A stretch of 38,608 nt of DNA from JACQQW01 sp964520655 (GTDB lineage: Bacteria > Omnitrophota > Gorgyraeia > Zapsychrales > Fredricksoniimonadaceae): assembly GCA_964520655.1 (NCBI GenBank), contig CAZFNI010000019.1, positions 1 through 38,608 of the forward strand, read 5' to 3'. Positions 16,589 to 24,161 of the stretch are shown here, one piece after another. How positions within the stretch are numbered: the stretch's first letter is position 1; each line of letters starts with the position of its first letter. The notes below the pieces were generated by a model that was given only the letters and a program-made list of their open reading frames with translations, was not told the origin of the DNA and made no database searches. Both the position numbers and the translations under genes were made by a program.

Positions 16589-16627
16589 GTGTTCCACATT
16601 GTAACACCTGAGTTTCTTTTTTGCTAA
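16589..16627 (-). promoter_or_regulatory. predicted promoter and operator of the defence operon
   Basis: On the minus strand, TTAGCA (16622-16627) and TACAAT (16598-16603) are 18 bp apart and resemble sigma-70 -35 and -10 boxes (4/6 and 5/6 matches). The quasi-palindrome GTGTTCCACATTGTAACAC (plus strand, 16589-16607) pairs at 7 of 8 arm positions around CAT and covers the -10 box, as a repressor site would. Tandem TGTTC half-sites begin at 16581 and 16590. The small HTH protein encoded just downstream is the obvious candidate ligand. Confidence 0.5.
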
Positions 16628-16721
16628 TATCTTCTGCCTACTCAACCCTCATCTCTTTTAGACTATATAACTTGCTATCTCTCGAATAGTATGGCCATAT
16701 ATGACTACCAAAGGAGGCCAA

Positions 16722-17183
16722 ATGGCAGCGAATACAATCGATCGAATTATGGCCCTTAAAAACCTTTCTCTTGAAGAGCTTAAGGCCAAATATGAGGAGG
16801 TTTTTAAAGGTGAGAAACCCTCCTCTACCAACAAAACCCACCTTTGGCACAGAATTGCCTACCGCATCCAGGAATTAGAGTACGGAGGATTATCAGAGAA
16901 CACCAAAAACCGAATCACTAACCTAATTGATCGCTATGACCCCATAAACAAGACCATGCTACGTCCCCAAAAGACAATAAAAGGCGAAAAAACAGGCATT
17001 AGAGACCGGAGATTACCCATTCCAGGGGCAATCATAAGGAAGGAGTACAAAGGAAAGCTGCTTGAGGTTAAAGTACTGAAAAAGGGCTTTGAATACGAAA
17101 ATAAGGCCTATAGGACACTGTCTGCGGTAGCAAAGGCCATAACCGGCGATCACTGGAATGGATATCTTTTCTTTAAGCCTTAA
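16722..17183 (+). CDS. DUF2924 family protein
   Basis: 153 residues. The C-terminal half (RLPIPGAIIRKEYKGK, then VKVLKKGFEYENKAYRTLSA and VAKAITGDHWNGYLFF) is the DUF2924 signature, a domain of unknown function usually encoded immediately upstream of a large serine recombinase. The frame opens at 16701, but the ATG at 16722 is preceded by a strong AAAGGAGG site (16710-16717). The recombinase starts 3 bp after this stop. It could be a recombination directionality or accessory DNA-binding factor. That is inferred from the constant pairing and not from a known activity. Confidence 0.85.
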   Translation: MAANTIDRIMALKNLSLEELKAKYEEVFKGEKPSSTNKTHLWHRIAYRIQELEYGGLSENTKNRITNLIDRYDPINKTMLRPQKTIKGEKTGIRDRRLPIPGAIIRKEYKGKLLEVKVLKKGFEYENKAYRTLSAVAKAITGDHWNGYLFFKP

Positions 17184-17186
17184 TCT

Positions 17187-18809
17187 ATGGAAACTACTCC
17201 TAAAAAACATTTAGTCTGCGCCATTTACACCCGTAAGTCCACTGCCGAAGGATTGGAACAGGACTTCTCTTCTATTGATAATCAGAGGGAATCCGCTGAA
17301 AATTACATTAAAAGCCAGCAGAATGAGGGCTGGACCATTCACCCTGAAAGCTATGATGATGGCGGGTTTACAGGGGCCAACATTGAAAGACCCGCTTTAC
17401 AGCGCCTTTTAAATGATATAAAAGAAAGAAAAATTAACTGTGTGGTCGTCTACAAAGTGGACCGCCTATCGAGATCCCTCCTGGATTTTTCTCAGCTCCT
17501 GGAATTCTTTGAACAGCATAATGTAACCTTCGTTTCCATTACCCAGCATTTCAATACCAACACCTCAATGGGTCGGCTGACACTTAACATCCTTCTGTCA
17601 TTCGCTCAGTTTGAACGGGAAATTATCAGTGAACGCACCAGGGACAAATTAAGCGCTGCCCGCAAACGGGGTCAGTGGCTGGGTGGCATCCCTCCTTTTG
17701 GTTATATCCGTAATCCTCAAGAGAAAGGCAAGATTATCATCGAACAAAAAGAAGCAGAGTTAGTCCGTAAGATCTTCTCCTTATATTTGGTGAAAAACTC
17801 AGCGCTTGACGTGGCTCACTCTTTAAATGAATCCGGACATCTCACTATTAAAAGGAATACCAAGACCGGAAAGGTCGTGGGTAATAACAAATACAGCCTT
17901 ACGCGAATTATTTACATACTCAAAAACTATGTTTACGTAGGCAAAGTTAATTTTCAAGGGCAGGTTTATCAAGGCCAACAGCCTCCCATCATAGATGAAG
18001 AAACATTTAATAAAGTTCAAGCCAAATTAGCCCATAATCGCTTAGATAGAAAAGCCTATAAGAATAAAGACTGTTCAGGCCTTTTAACAAAGATTCTCCG
18101 ATGCCAATCTTGTAACAGCGCCATGGTCCATACCTATACCATTAAAAAAGGACGGCATAAATACCGTTATTACCTCTGCTCTAAGGCTCAAAAACTAGGC
18201 TATGATCACTGCCCTAATAAATTTATCAATGCGGGAGATATAGAAAGACGCATCATTGAAATATTGCGGGATGAAGTTCCAGACAACCTCAGAAAGATAC
18301 ATAAAACAGAATTTGAGGCCATTACATCTCCCATTTGGGACAGCTTGTTTTTCGAAGAAAAACGCAAGACGATTCAGACCCTTATTAAAGATGTTACTTG
18401 CGATGCCAAGACTAAAAAGATAGAAATATCCCTGGATGGTCTGGACAAAAGATTGAGCTTTGATGAAAACATAATCAGAGGAAATAGAAAAAGCAGATTT
18501 ATCGACAATACAAAATTTACCCAAGAACCATCAGTCAGAAAATATTTGATTTTAGTCCACCATATTCAGCGGTTAATTGATGAAGGAAGGATTAAACACT
18601 GCAGGGAAGCAGCAACATGGCTAAATATGTGTGAATCGCAGATATACCGGATCATGAACTTGCTTATGCTCTGCCCTCAAATACAGGAAGAGATCCTAAA
18701 CAATAACTCTCCTGAGATTCAAGCGCTTAGTGAATATGCAATCAGAAATATACCTGCGGAGCCGATCTGGGAGAAGCAAATATTGTTATGGAGAAAAATT
18801 CTGGATTAG
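17187..18809 (+). CDS. large serine recombinase (integrase/resolvase superfamily)
   Basis: 540 residues. Residues 9-150 form the resolvase catalytic domain: YTRKS places the nucleophile at Ser18, with YKVDRLSRS (89-97) and FAQFEREIISERTRDK (139-154) carrying the conserved Arg set. The recombinase domain (about 165-290) follows, with GIPPFGY at its start. A zinc ribbon is formed by C306, C309, C331 and C342. The C-terminal 80 residues (HHIQRLIDEGRI, CESQIYRIMNLL, PQIQEEIL) are an HTH-like tail seen in recombinases of this group. It is intact and is the likely integrase of the island. It forms a two-gene unit with the DUF2924 gene. Serine recombinases need no tRNA target, so the nearby tRNA-Ser may be coincidental. 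Confidence 0.93.
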   Translation: METTPKKHLVCAIYTRKSTAEGLEQDFSSIDNQRESAENYIKSQQNEGWTIHPESYDDGGFTGANIERPALQRLLNDIKERKINCVVVYKVDRLSRSLLDFSQLLEFFEQHNVTFVSITQHFNTNTSMGRLTLNILLSFAQFEREIISERTRDKLSAARKRGQWLGGIPPFGYIRNPQEKGKIIIEQKEAELVRKIFSLYLVKNSALDVAHSLNESGHLTIKRNTKTGKVVGNNKYSLTRIIYILKNYVYVGKVNFQGQVYQGQQPPIIDEETFNKVQAKLAHNRLDRKAYKNKDCSGLLTKILRCQSCNSAMVHTYTIKKGRHKYRYYLCSKAQKLGYDHCPNKFINAGDIERRIIEILRDEVPDNLRKIHKTEFEAITSPIWDSLFFEEKRKTIQTLIKDVTCDAKTKKIEISLDGLDKRLSFDENIIRGNRKSRFIDNTKFTQEPSVRKYLILVHHIQRLIDEGRIKHCREAATWLNMCESQIYRIMNLLMLCPQIQEEILNNNSPEIQALSEYAIRNIPAEPIWEKQILLWRKILD

Positions 18810-18832
18810 TTATAGATTGAAATGCCAAAAAG

Positions 18833-19939
18833 TTATTCGACTCCAAAATATTCTTTTTTGTGAACTTTACAAATCGTTTCTAAATCTGGGAATAATCTTT
18901 CTTCATAAATACCCATGCTTTCTAACTCAATTAATGCCTCTTTTTGATCATTAAAATCAATATCAAAATATTCAAGATATTCTCCCCTTTTAGAAAATTC
19001 TGCTTCGATATTTTCAATATTAGAAAATAGTGAAACTGCGTCTTGTGAGATCGCTCTTTGATTCTTCCCTAATGATAAATTTAGAGGTCGAATTACAGGC
19101 CATGGTGAAATAAGATTAGAATTCACCATATCATTATTATCAATCATCCATTGTCTTTGATGAAAACAAAACACGCGAACTGAAGAAGGATTCTTAACTT
19201 TTCTTTTAAAATCTCTAAAAGCAAAATAGGCAGCAATATAAGGAGACAATGTCCAATCCATTAGGGGTGTAGGGTAACCATGATGTTGTGCTAGTAATAG
19301 ACCTGCACCAAAATCAGTTGCGTCGTGTATTCTATATCTATCATTATTAAATCTACCAAGATTTTCAAAAAGTTCATGTCCGAGATTATCGAAGTATCTA
19401 TCCAAATTCCAACATTTCATTCTATGAAATAAATTATTTAATGAATATTCCGAACTTTCATGCCCTCTAAAATAATACATATTCCGAGAACCAAGGTATT
19501 TAGAAATATCGGTTTTATACTTTTTCCAACTAATCACCTCTTTTACTTTACTTGGAGACATTAAAGCTTGTTGCTTCACTTCAAATGTCCCATTGGTGTT
19601 AACATTCGAATTCCATTTACCAATTAATGTGGTTTTATCTTTAAGTGAAAATTCAATGTCTCCACTAGTTGGAAATCTTTCATTATTACTTTGGAAAGGA
19701 ACTTGTAATCTAGTTTTAGAATCAAAATATTTAAAGAACCCAAGACGTCCTTTATATACGACATCCGCTGGGAATTTAGTAATAAATCCTCTTGTCACGA
19801 TTGAAAATCTGTCCGGATTCTGATCGTAAAAAGATACACTTATTTCATCGGCCTTATTTTGGTCAATATTTATCATTAAAGGACCCAAATTTGTTCCACT
19901 TACACTTCCAACCCATTGGCCAGCTATTTCTGTACTCAT
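18833..19939 (-). CDS. FRG-domain protein with N-terminal beta-rich domain
   Basis: 368 residues. Residues 155-330 form an FRG domain: YYFRGHESSEYSL (155-167), the Arg/His-rich middle RYRIHDATDFGAGLLLAQHH, and PTPLMDWTLSPYIAAYFAF (223-241). FRG is a domain of unknown activity named for its Phe-Arg-Gly motif and recurs among phage-defence and toxin-like genes. The N-terminal 125 residues start GQWVGSVSGTNLGPLMINI and alternate beta-strand patterns, resembling a small barrel that could be a sensor. It is convergent with the recombinase (23 bp apart). A TATAAT at 19960-19965 (minus strand) could be its -10 box. A single-gene abortive-infection effector is plausible but unproven. Confidence 0.85.
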   Translation of the reverse strand: MSTEIAGQWVGSVSGTNLGPLMINIDQNKADEISVSFYDQNPDRFSIVTRGFITKFPADVVYKGRLGFFKYFDSKTRLQVPFQSNNERFPTSGDIEFSLKDKTTLIGKWNSNVNTNGTFEVKQQALMSPSKVKEVISWKKYKTDISKYLGSRNMYYFRGHESSEYSLNNLFHRMKCWNLDRYFDNLGHELFENLGRFNNDRYRIHDATDFGAGLLLAQHHGYPTPLMDWTLSPYIAAYFAFRDFKRKVKNPSSVRVFCFHQRQWMIDNNDMVNSNLISPWPVIRPLNLSLGKNQRAISQDAVSLFSNIENIEAEFSKRGEYLEYFDIDFNDQKEALIELESMGIYEERLFPDLETICKVHKKEYFGVE

Positions 19940-20283
19940 ATAGAAATCTTTCTTTCGAAATTATATGATTAAATTATTGTCATAATACGCTGATTGATAA
20001 ACTTTGTCTAGAAACTCATAGAGCAGTAACTGAGATATGGCTTCCCTGGTAACTAGCCCATTTCCAGTTACTGGCATTAGTTAGGATATAAAAAATTCCC
20101 AAAATTGCCAATAATCGAGTAACTGTAATGAGAAAAATAAAGCGGCCTTTAGAGATAAAGAGATAAGAAAACGGCTTATTTTGGCATGAACCAAGCCTCG
20201 TCTAAAGGGATCAAAGAATTTTAGGCAGAGATTGAACGAAACAATGAAAATAAATCGCGTAACCCTTTGACACATGCAGACAT
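19940..20283. other. AT-rich gap between the island cargo and tRNA-Ser, with short repeats
   Basis: About 340 bp without a credible gene; the open frame at 20081-20296 has no ribosome binding site or family likeness. AGTAACTG occurs at 20025-20032 and 20118-20125, and inverted at 20065-20072. The last copy is part of a perfect 11-bp palindrome CCAGTTACTGG (20064-20074). The position, between the last cargo gene and the core tRNA, makes this a plausible place for the island edge or an attachment site. No duplicated copy elsewhere in the window was found by eye. Confidence 0.5.
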
Positions 20284-20320
20284 AAAAAATCCCCACAATA
20301 GCATCGCTATTGCGGGGATT
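20284..20320 (-). terminator. rho-independent terminator downstream of tRNA-Ser
   Basis: A 15-bp stem with one mismatch (20288-20302 with 20306-20320) around a 3-nt loop, containing CAATAGC/GCTATTG and CCCC/GGGG. On the minus strand it is followed directly by TTTTTT. It lies about 36 bp past the tRNA 3' end. Confidence 0.88.
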
Positions 20321-20355
20321 GAGTATCTCTCAACTGAGATTACGAATAATATAAC

Positions 20356-20444
20356 TGGCGGAGAGGGAGAGATTCGAACTCTCGAGGGCTTGTGACCCTA
20401 CACGCTCTCCAGGCGTGCGCCTTCAACCACTCGGCCACCTCTCC
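20356..20444 (-). tRNA. tRNA-Ser (GGA)
   Basis: 89 nt including an encoded CCA. The 7-bp acceptor GGAGAGG pairs with CCTCTCC and is followed by discriminator G73. The anticodon stem is CACGC/GCGTG, with loop CTGGAGA giving anticodon GGA for UCC/UCU codons. A long variable arm (TAGGGTCACAAGCCCTC) identifies a class II tRNA, and the T-arm is GAGAGTTCGAATCTCTC. It lies 31 bp downstream of the ABC-F gene on the same strand and has its own terminator. The gene is complete, so nothing has disrupted it. Confidence 0.97.
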
Positions 20445-20475
20445 GTTACAACTAAAATTACTATTTCAAATATTA

Positions 20476-22107
20476 CTACGTTGCTGCCAGATTTGAATAT
20501 AAATTGTGTCTTATTTCAGTAAGCTTAGGATCTTCCAGATAATCATCATATGGCATACCCATACGATCAATAAAACCATTAGGCGTCAACTCGATGATCC
20601 TGTTTGCCGCCGTCTGTACCAACTGATGGTCATGAGAAGAGAACAGGATCGTACCTGGGAATGCTTCAAACCCCTTATTAAGCGACGTGATCGACTCAAG
20701 ATCCAAATGGTTTGTCGGCTCATCGAGAATAAGCACATTAGCACCGGTCAACATCATCCGCGACAACATGCAGCGCACCTTTTCGCCTCCCGACAACACC
20801 CTCACTTGCTTTAAACTCTCTTCACCGGTAAAAAGCATACGCCCTAAAAATCCGCGGACAAAATTCTCATCTGTTTCAACAGAATATTGCCTTAACCAGT
20901 CAATGATATTCAAATCGACATCAAAAAATCTTTTATTATCTTTTGGGAAATACGCCTGAGTGGTGGAGACTCCCCACTTGAAACTACCGCTATCCGCTTT
21001 ATCTTCCCCCATCAGGATATTAAATAGCACCGTCTTAACCAAGTCGTTTGGCCCGACAAAAGCGATCTTGTCCCCCTTATTGACATGAAGGGAAAAGTTC
21101 TTGAACATCAACTGGCCGTCGACAGATTTGGTTAGATTGTCAATGTGCAGCACATCATTACCAGCTTCACGTTCCGGTTTAAAATTTATAAATGGATATT
21201 TGCGTGATGAGGGCCGGATCTCTTCCAATGTCAATTTTTCTAGGATCTTCTTACGCGATGTGGCTTGTTTAGCTTTTGACGCATTCGCTGAGAACCGGGC
21301 AACGAAATCTTGTAATTCTTTACGCTTGTCCTCGATCTTTTTGTTTGATTCGGAGCGCTGCCGAAGGGCCAATTGGCTGGCTTCTATCCAGAAACTGTAA
21401 TTACCGGAATAAAGCTGGATCTTGCCAAAATCAATATCGCACACGTGCGTGCAGACCTTGTCCAAGAAATGGCGATCGTGCGAAACAACAATAGCGGTGT
21501 TCTCAAAATTAATGAGGAATTCCTCTAACCACATGGAGGTGTCCACATCCAAATGGTTGGTCGGCTCATCTAGGATCAGGATGTCAGGATTCCCAAACAA
21601 AGCCTGGGCTAACAGCACACGCACCTTTTGGGAGCCTTCGATGGTTTTCATCTGCTGCCCATGAAGATCTTCCTTGATCCCAAGATCACTTAACAGCTTG
21701 GCCGCTTCAGATTCCGCATCCCAGCCGTTCATTTCACCGAAACGGGCCTCCAGTTCAGAAGCGCGAAGGCCATCCGCATCCCCAAAGTCAGGCTTGGCAT
21801 ATAGAGCATCTTTTTCCTGAATGACCTTATAGAGCTCTTTATGCCCCATGATCACAGTCATCAAGACAGTATATTCATCAAAAGCGAACTGATCTTGCTT
21901 CAGAACAGAAATACGCTTATTACCGGCAACAGCCACAGAACCTCCCGTGGTATCGATATCACCGGATAATATTTTTAAAAACGTGGATTTCCCAGACCCG
22001 TTGGCACCTATAATGCCGTAGCAATTACCCGGGTTAAAAGTAATACTCACGTTCTCAAAAAGAACACGTTTACCGAACTGTAATGTGACATTGCTTGCGG
22101 AAATCAT
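20476..22107 (-). CDS. ybiT: ABC-F family ATPase, YbiT-like
   Basis: 543 residues with two ATP-binding cassettes and an ABC-F linker, and no membrane segments. Cassette 1 has Walker A GANGSGKS (34-41), an atypical signature EGSQ (157-160), as in YbiT proteins, and LDEPTNHLD (179-187). Cassette 2 has LSGGE (438-442) and LDEPTNHLD (461-469), but its Walker A reads GPNDLVKT (352-359), with Val where the invariant Gly before Lys should be. Start, linker (FVARFSANASKAKQATSR) and overall length match E. coli YbiT. ABC-F proteins act on the ribosome in translation. A TATAAT box lies only 8 nt before the ATG and no ribosome binding site is visible, so the mRNA may be leaderless. Confidence 0.9.
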   Translation of the reverse strand: MISASNVTLQFGKRVLFENVSITFNPGNCYGIIGANGSGKSTFLKILSGDIDTTGGSVAVAGNKRISVLKQDQFAFDEYTVLMTVIMGHKELYKVIQEKDALYAKPDFGDADGLRASELEARFGEMNGWDAESEAAKLLSDLGIKEDLHGQQMKTIEGSQKVRVLLAQALFGNPDILILDEPTNHLDVDTSMWLEEFLINFENTAIVVSHDRHFLDKVCTHVCDIDFGKIQLYSGNYSFWIEASQLALRQRSESNKKIEDKRKELQDFVARFSANASKAKQATSRKKILEKLTLEEIRPSSRKYPFINFKPEREAGNDVLHIDNLTKSVDGQLMFKNFSLHVNKGDKIAFVGPNDLVKTVLFNILMGEDKADSGSFKWGVSTTQAYFPKDNKRFFDVDLNIIDWLRQYSVETDENFVRGFLGRMLFTGEESLKQVRVLSGGEKVRCMLSRMMLTGANVLILDEPTNHLDLESITSLNKGFEAFPGTILFSSHDHQLVQTAANRIIELTPNGFIDRMGMPYDDYLEDPKLTEIRHNLYSNLAAT

Positions 22108-22115
22108 AGCCGGAA

Positions 22116-22143
22116 ATTATAACACAAATCGAGGAGGCTTCAA
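22116..22143 (-). promoter_or_regulatory. predicted sigma-70-type promoter of the ABC-F gene
   Basis: On the minus strand TTGAAG (22138-22143) and a perfect TATAAT (22116-22121) are separated by 16 bp. The -35 box overlaps the plsC stop region. Transcription would begin about 7 nt after the -10, at or within a few bases of the ATG at 22107. Confidence 0.6.
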
Positions 22144-22742
22144 CTTAATTTATGACCCTGGGACTCAAGAGCATATATACGATCAAGAATAGTTTGGGCA
22201 ATGTCGGAATAGGCCTGTTTGACATCAATAATAACTGGGGGGCCAAATGATACCCTGACTGGATAGCGCTTGAAATATCTTGACCCAGGAGGCATAACGT
22301 TCTGGGTACCATCGATATAGGCAGGAATAACAGGAACCCCGGACTTAACAGCGATCAGACCGATACCAGGCTGCGCCTCAGGAACAGTGTTACCAATCCG
22401 CCTGGTTCCCTCCAAAAACACAAGTACCGGCTTGCCCTGTTTTAAACGCTTGACTGCCTCCTTAATAGCTCCAAGGTCCGCCGCCCCCCGTTTAATGGGG
22501 AATGCGCCGAGTTTGGGTAAAATATATTTCAATGGCTGCTTCTGAAATAACTCTATTTTGGCAACAAAATTAATCCGCCTGACGGAAGATATCCCCATGA
22601 CCACAGGATCTAGGTTGCTGACGTGGTTACAGGCAATGATGAACCCTCCTGTAGGAGGTATGTGTCCAGCTCCCGAGACTTTTCGGGGAAAACAAAAGAA
22701 ACTGACACACTTTGTAAGGAAATAAATAATGTAATAGATCAT
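22140..22742 (-). CDS. plsC: 1-acyl-sn-glycerol-3-phosphate acyltransferase (PlsC-like)
   Basis: 200 residues. The acyltransferase signatures are NHVSNLD (39-45), the catalytic HX4D motif, and FLEGTRR (109-115), which binds glycerol phosphate. FPIKRG (81-86) is the third conserved block. An N-terminal hydrophobic stretch (2-18) would tether it to the inner membrane. It would acylate lysophosphatidic acid to phosphatidic acid in phospholipid synthesis. The ATG directly abuts the stop of the phosphohexomutase gene (TAAATG), so the two are co-transcribed and probably translationally coupled. Related lysophospholipid acyltransferases share these motifs, so the exact acceptor is not fixed. Confidence 0.88.
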   Translation of the reverse strand: MIYYIIYFLTKCVSFFCFPRKVSGAGHIPPTGGFIIACNHVSNLDPVVMGISSVRRINFVAKIELFQKQPLKYILPKLGAFPIKRGAADLGAIKEAVKRLKQGKPVLVFLEGTRRIGNTVPEAQPGIGLIAVKSGVPVIPAYIDGTQNVMPPGSRYFKRYPVRVSFGPPVIIDVKQAYSDIAQTILDRIYALESQGHKLS

Positions 22743-24137
22743 TTAAGGATCGATCAATTTTCGTCCGAATTCAAGCAGATCTTTTGCGCGCTTTAGTGTT
22801 TTAGCTTCAGAGTAGAGACGCACCAAAGGCTCCGTTCCCGACGGACGGAACATCAACCAATCCTCATTATCACAGATAAGCTTGACCCCATCGTAATCCT
22901 TAACCTCAACGACTTTACGCCCTAGAACTTCCGTGATCCTGCTTAATTTGACTAGGTCCACTTTCTTGGCGTCCATAGAATAATCCAGCCGCTGATAATA
23001 ATAACGACCGAATTCTTTCTCCATATCATCGATCAACTGTTTGAAATTGCGTTTATTATAGACCATCATTTCCAAAAGCAACAAACCAGCCAAACTTCCA
23101 TCTCTCTCCGGTATGTAATTCGGCAAGCCCATGCCACCCGCCTCCTCGCCGCCAGCAACGATCTTCTGGGTCAACATCAGGTCAGAGATATATTTAAAAC
23201 CGACAGGGGTCTCATACAGCCGGCGATTTAATTTCTTGGCAATATTATCCAACATGGTGGTGCCACAGGTGGTCTTGATGACCCCACCCTCCACCTTGCG
23301 GTTACGGGCCAAATGAAGGATCAACAGCCCCAAGATCTTTTGAGGAGAAATAAATTCACCGCCTGGAGAAACTGCCGCAATACGGTCAGCATCCCCATCA
23401 AGGACCAACCCTAGATCAAATCTTTCTTTCTTCATACGGCCCATGATCCCACTCAAACATTCTGGTATCGGTTCCGGTTTGCTGCCGTCAAAACCGGGAT
23501 TCACATCGGCACGCATTAACTCCAGCCGTACCGAGGAACCTTTGAGGATATCATGCATCAAGGTGCCGCCTGAGCCGTGCATGATGTCCGTTAGTACCTT
23601 ATATTTCGCATTCTTGATCTTTTTAAGATCCAGATATTTCCGGATAAACGCAACATAGTTCTTCTTAAAATCCACAACAGTGATCTGATCTTTCGAATTT
23701 TTGATCTCATTTTTCCCTAAATACGATTCAACGGCCGTTGTGATATCTTTAGGCGCAGCGCCGCCTTGCGCAGTCTTGATCTTGATGCCGTTAAACTTAG
23801 CTGGATTATGGCTGGCGGTGATCATGATCCCTGCGACAGCCCCTAGTTGTGTGACCCCATAGCTTAAGGCAGGAGTTGGCAATGAACTGCCCGACAAAAA
23901 GACCTTGATACCGTTACCTGACAAGACCTCCGCAAACGTCTGAGCATATTCCTTGGACAAAAAACGATTATCATAGCCTACAGCGACTTTCTTATCGATG
24001 AATTGCGCATTATTGGTATGCACCCAATCGGCCATGGCCTGTGCAACGATTCTGACATTCTTAAAAGTAAATGTGTCCGAAATGACGGCGCGCCATCCAT
24101 CCGTACCGAATTTGATCTCCTGCCTGGGGTCTGCCAT
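22743..24137 (-). CDS. phosphoglucomutase/phosphomannomutase family protein
   Basis: 464 residues of the alpha-D-phosphohexomutase superfamily. TASHNP (107-112) holds the phosphoserine Ser109, DGDADR (247-252) binds Mg2+, GEEAGG is the sugar-binding loop, and RPSGTEP near the C-terminus binds phosphate. Members interconvert hexose 1- and 6-phosphates for glycogen, cell-wall or LPS precursors. Glucose versus mannose (or glucosamine) preference cannot be decided from the motifs. A GAAAGGA ribosome binding site lies upstream of the ATG. It lies between nadD (24-bp gap) and plsC (0-bp gap) in the obg-led run of genes. Confidence 0.92.
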   Translation of the reverse strand: MADPRQEIKFGTDGWRAVISDTFTFKNVRIVAQAMADWVHTNNAQFIDKKVAVGYDNRFLSKEYAQTFAEVLSGNGIKVFLSGSSLPTPALSYGVTQLGAVAGIMITASHNPAKFNGIKIKTAQGGAAPKDITTAVESYLGKNEIKNSKDQITVVDFKKNYVAFIRKYLDLKKIKNAKYKVLTDIMHGSGGTLMHDILKGSSVRLELMRADVNPGFDGSKPEPIPECLSGIMGRMKKERFDLGLVLDGDADRIAAVSPGGEFISPQKILGLLILHLARNRKVEGGVIKTTCGTTMLDNIAKKLNRRLYETPVGFKYISDLMLTQKIVAGGEEAGGMGLPNYIPERDGSLAGLLLLEMMVYNKRNFKQLIDDMEKEFGRYYYQRLDYSMDAKKVDLVKLSRITEVLGRKVVEVKDYDGVKLICDNEDWLMFRPSGTEPLVRLYSEAKTLKRAKDLLEFGRKLIDP

Positions 24138-24161
24138 AACAAAATCCTTTCTACATTCAAC

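Noticed and set aside
16451..16645. 64-codon minus-strand frame overlapping the small HTH gene
   Set aside because: It is the out-of-frame shadow of the HTH gene; the HTH frame has the domain and the 4-bp overlap with the helicase gene.
20081..20296. 71-codon minus-strand frame beside the tRNA terminator
   Set aside because: Runs into the terminator hairpin, is Phe/Leu/Ser-rich with no ribosome binding site, and resembles no family.
20356..20444. tRNA-Ser 3' end as the island attachment site
   Set aside because: The recombinase is of the serine type, the tRNA is complete, and no second copy of its 3' end was seen in the window. It remains untested beyond the left edge.
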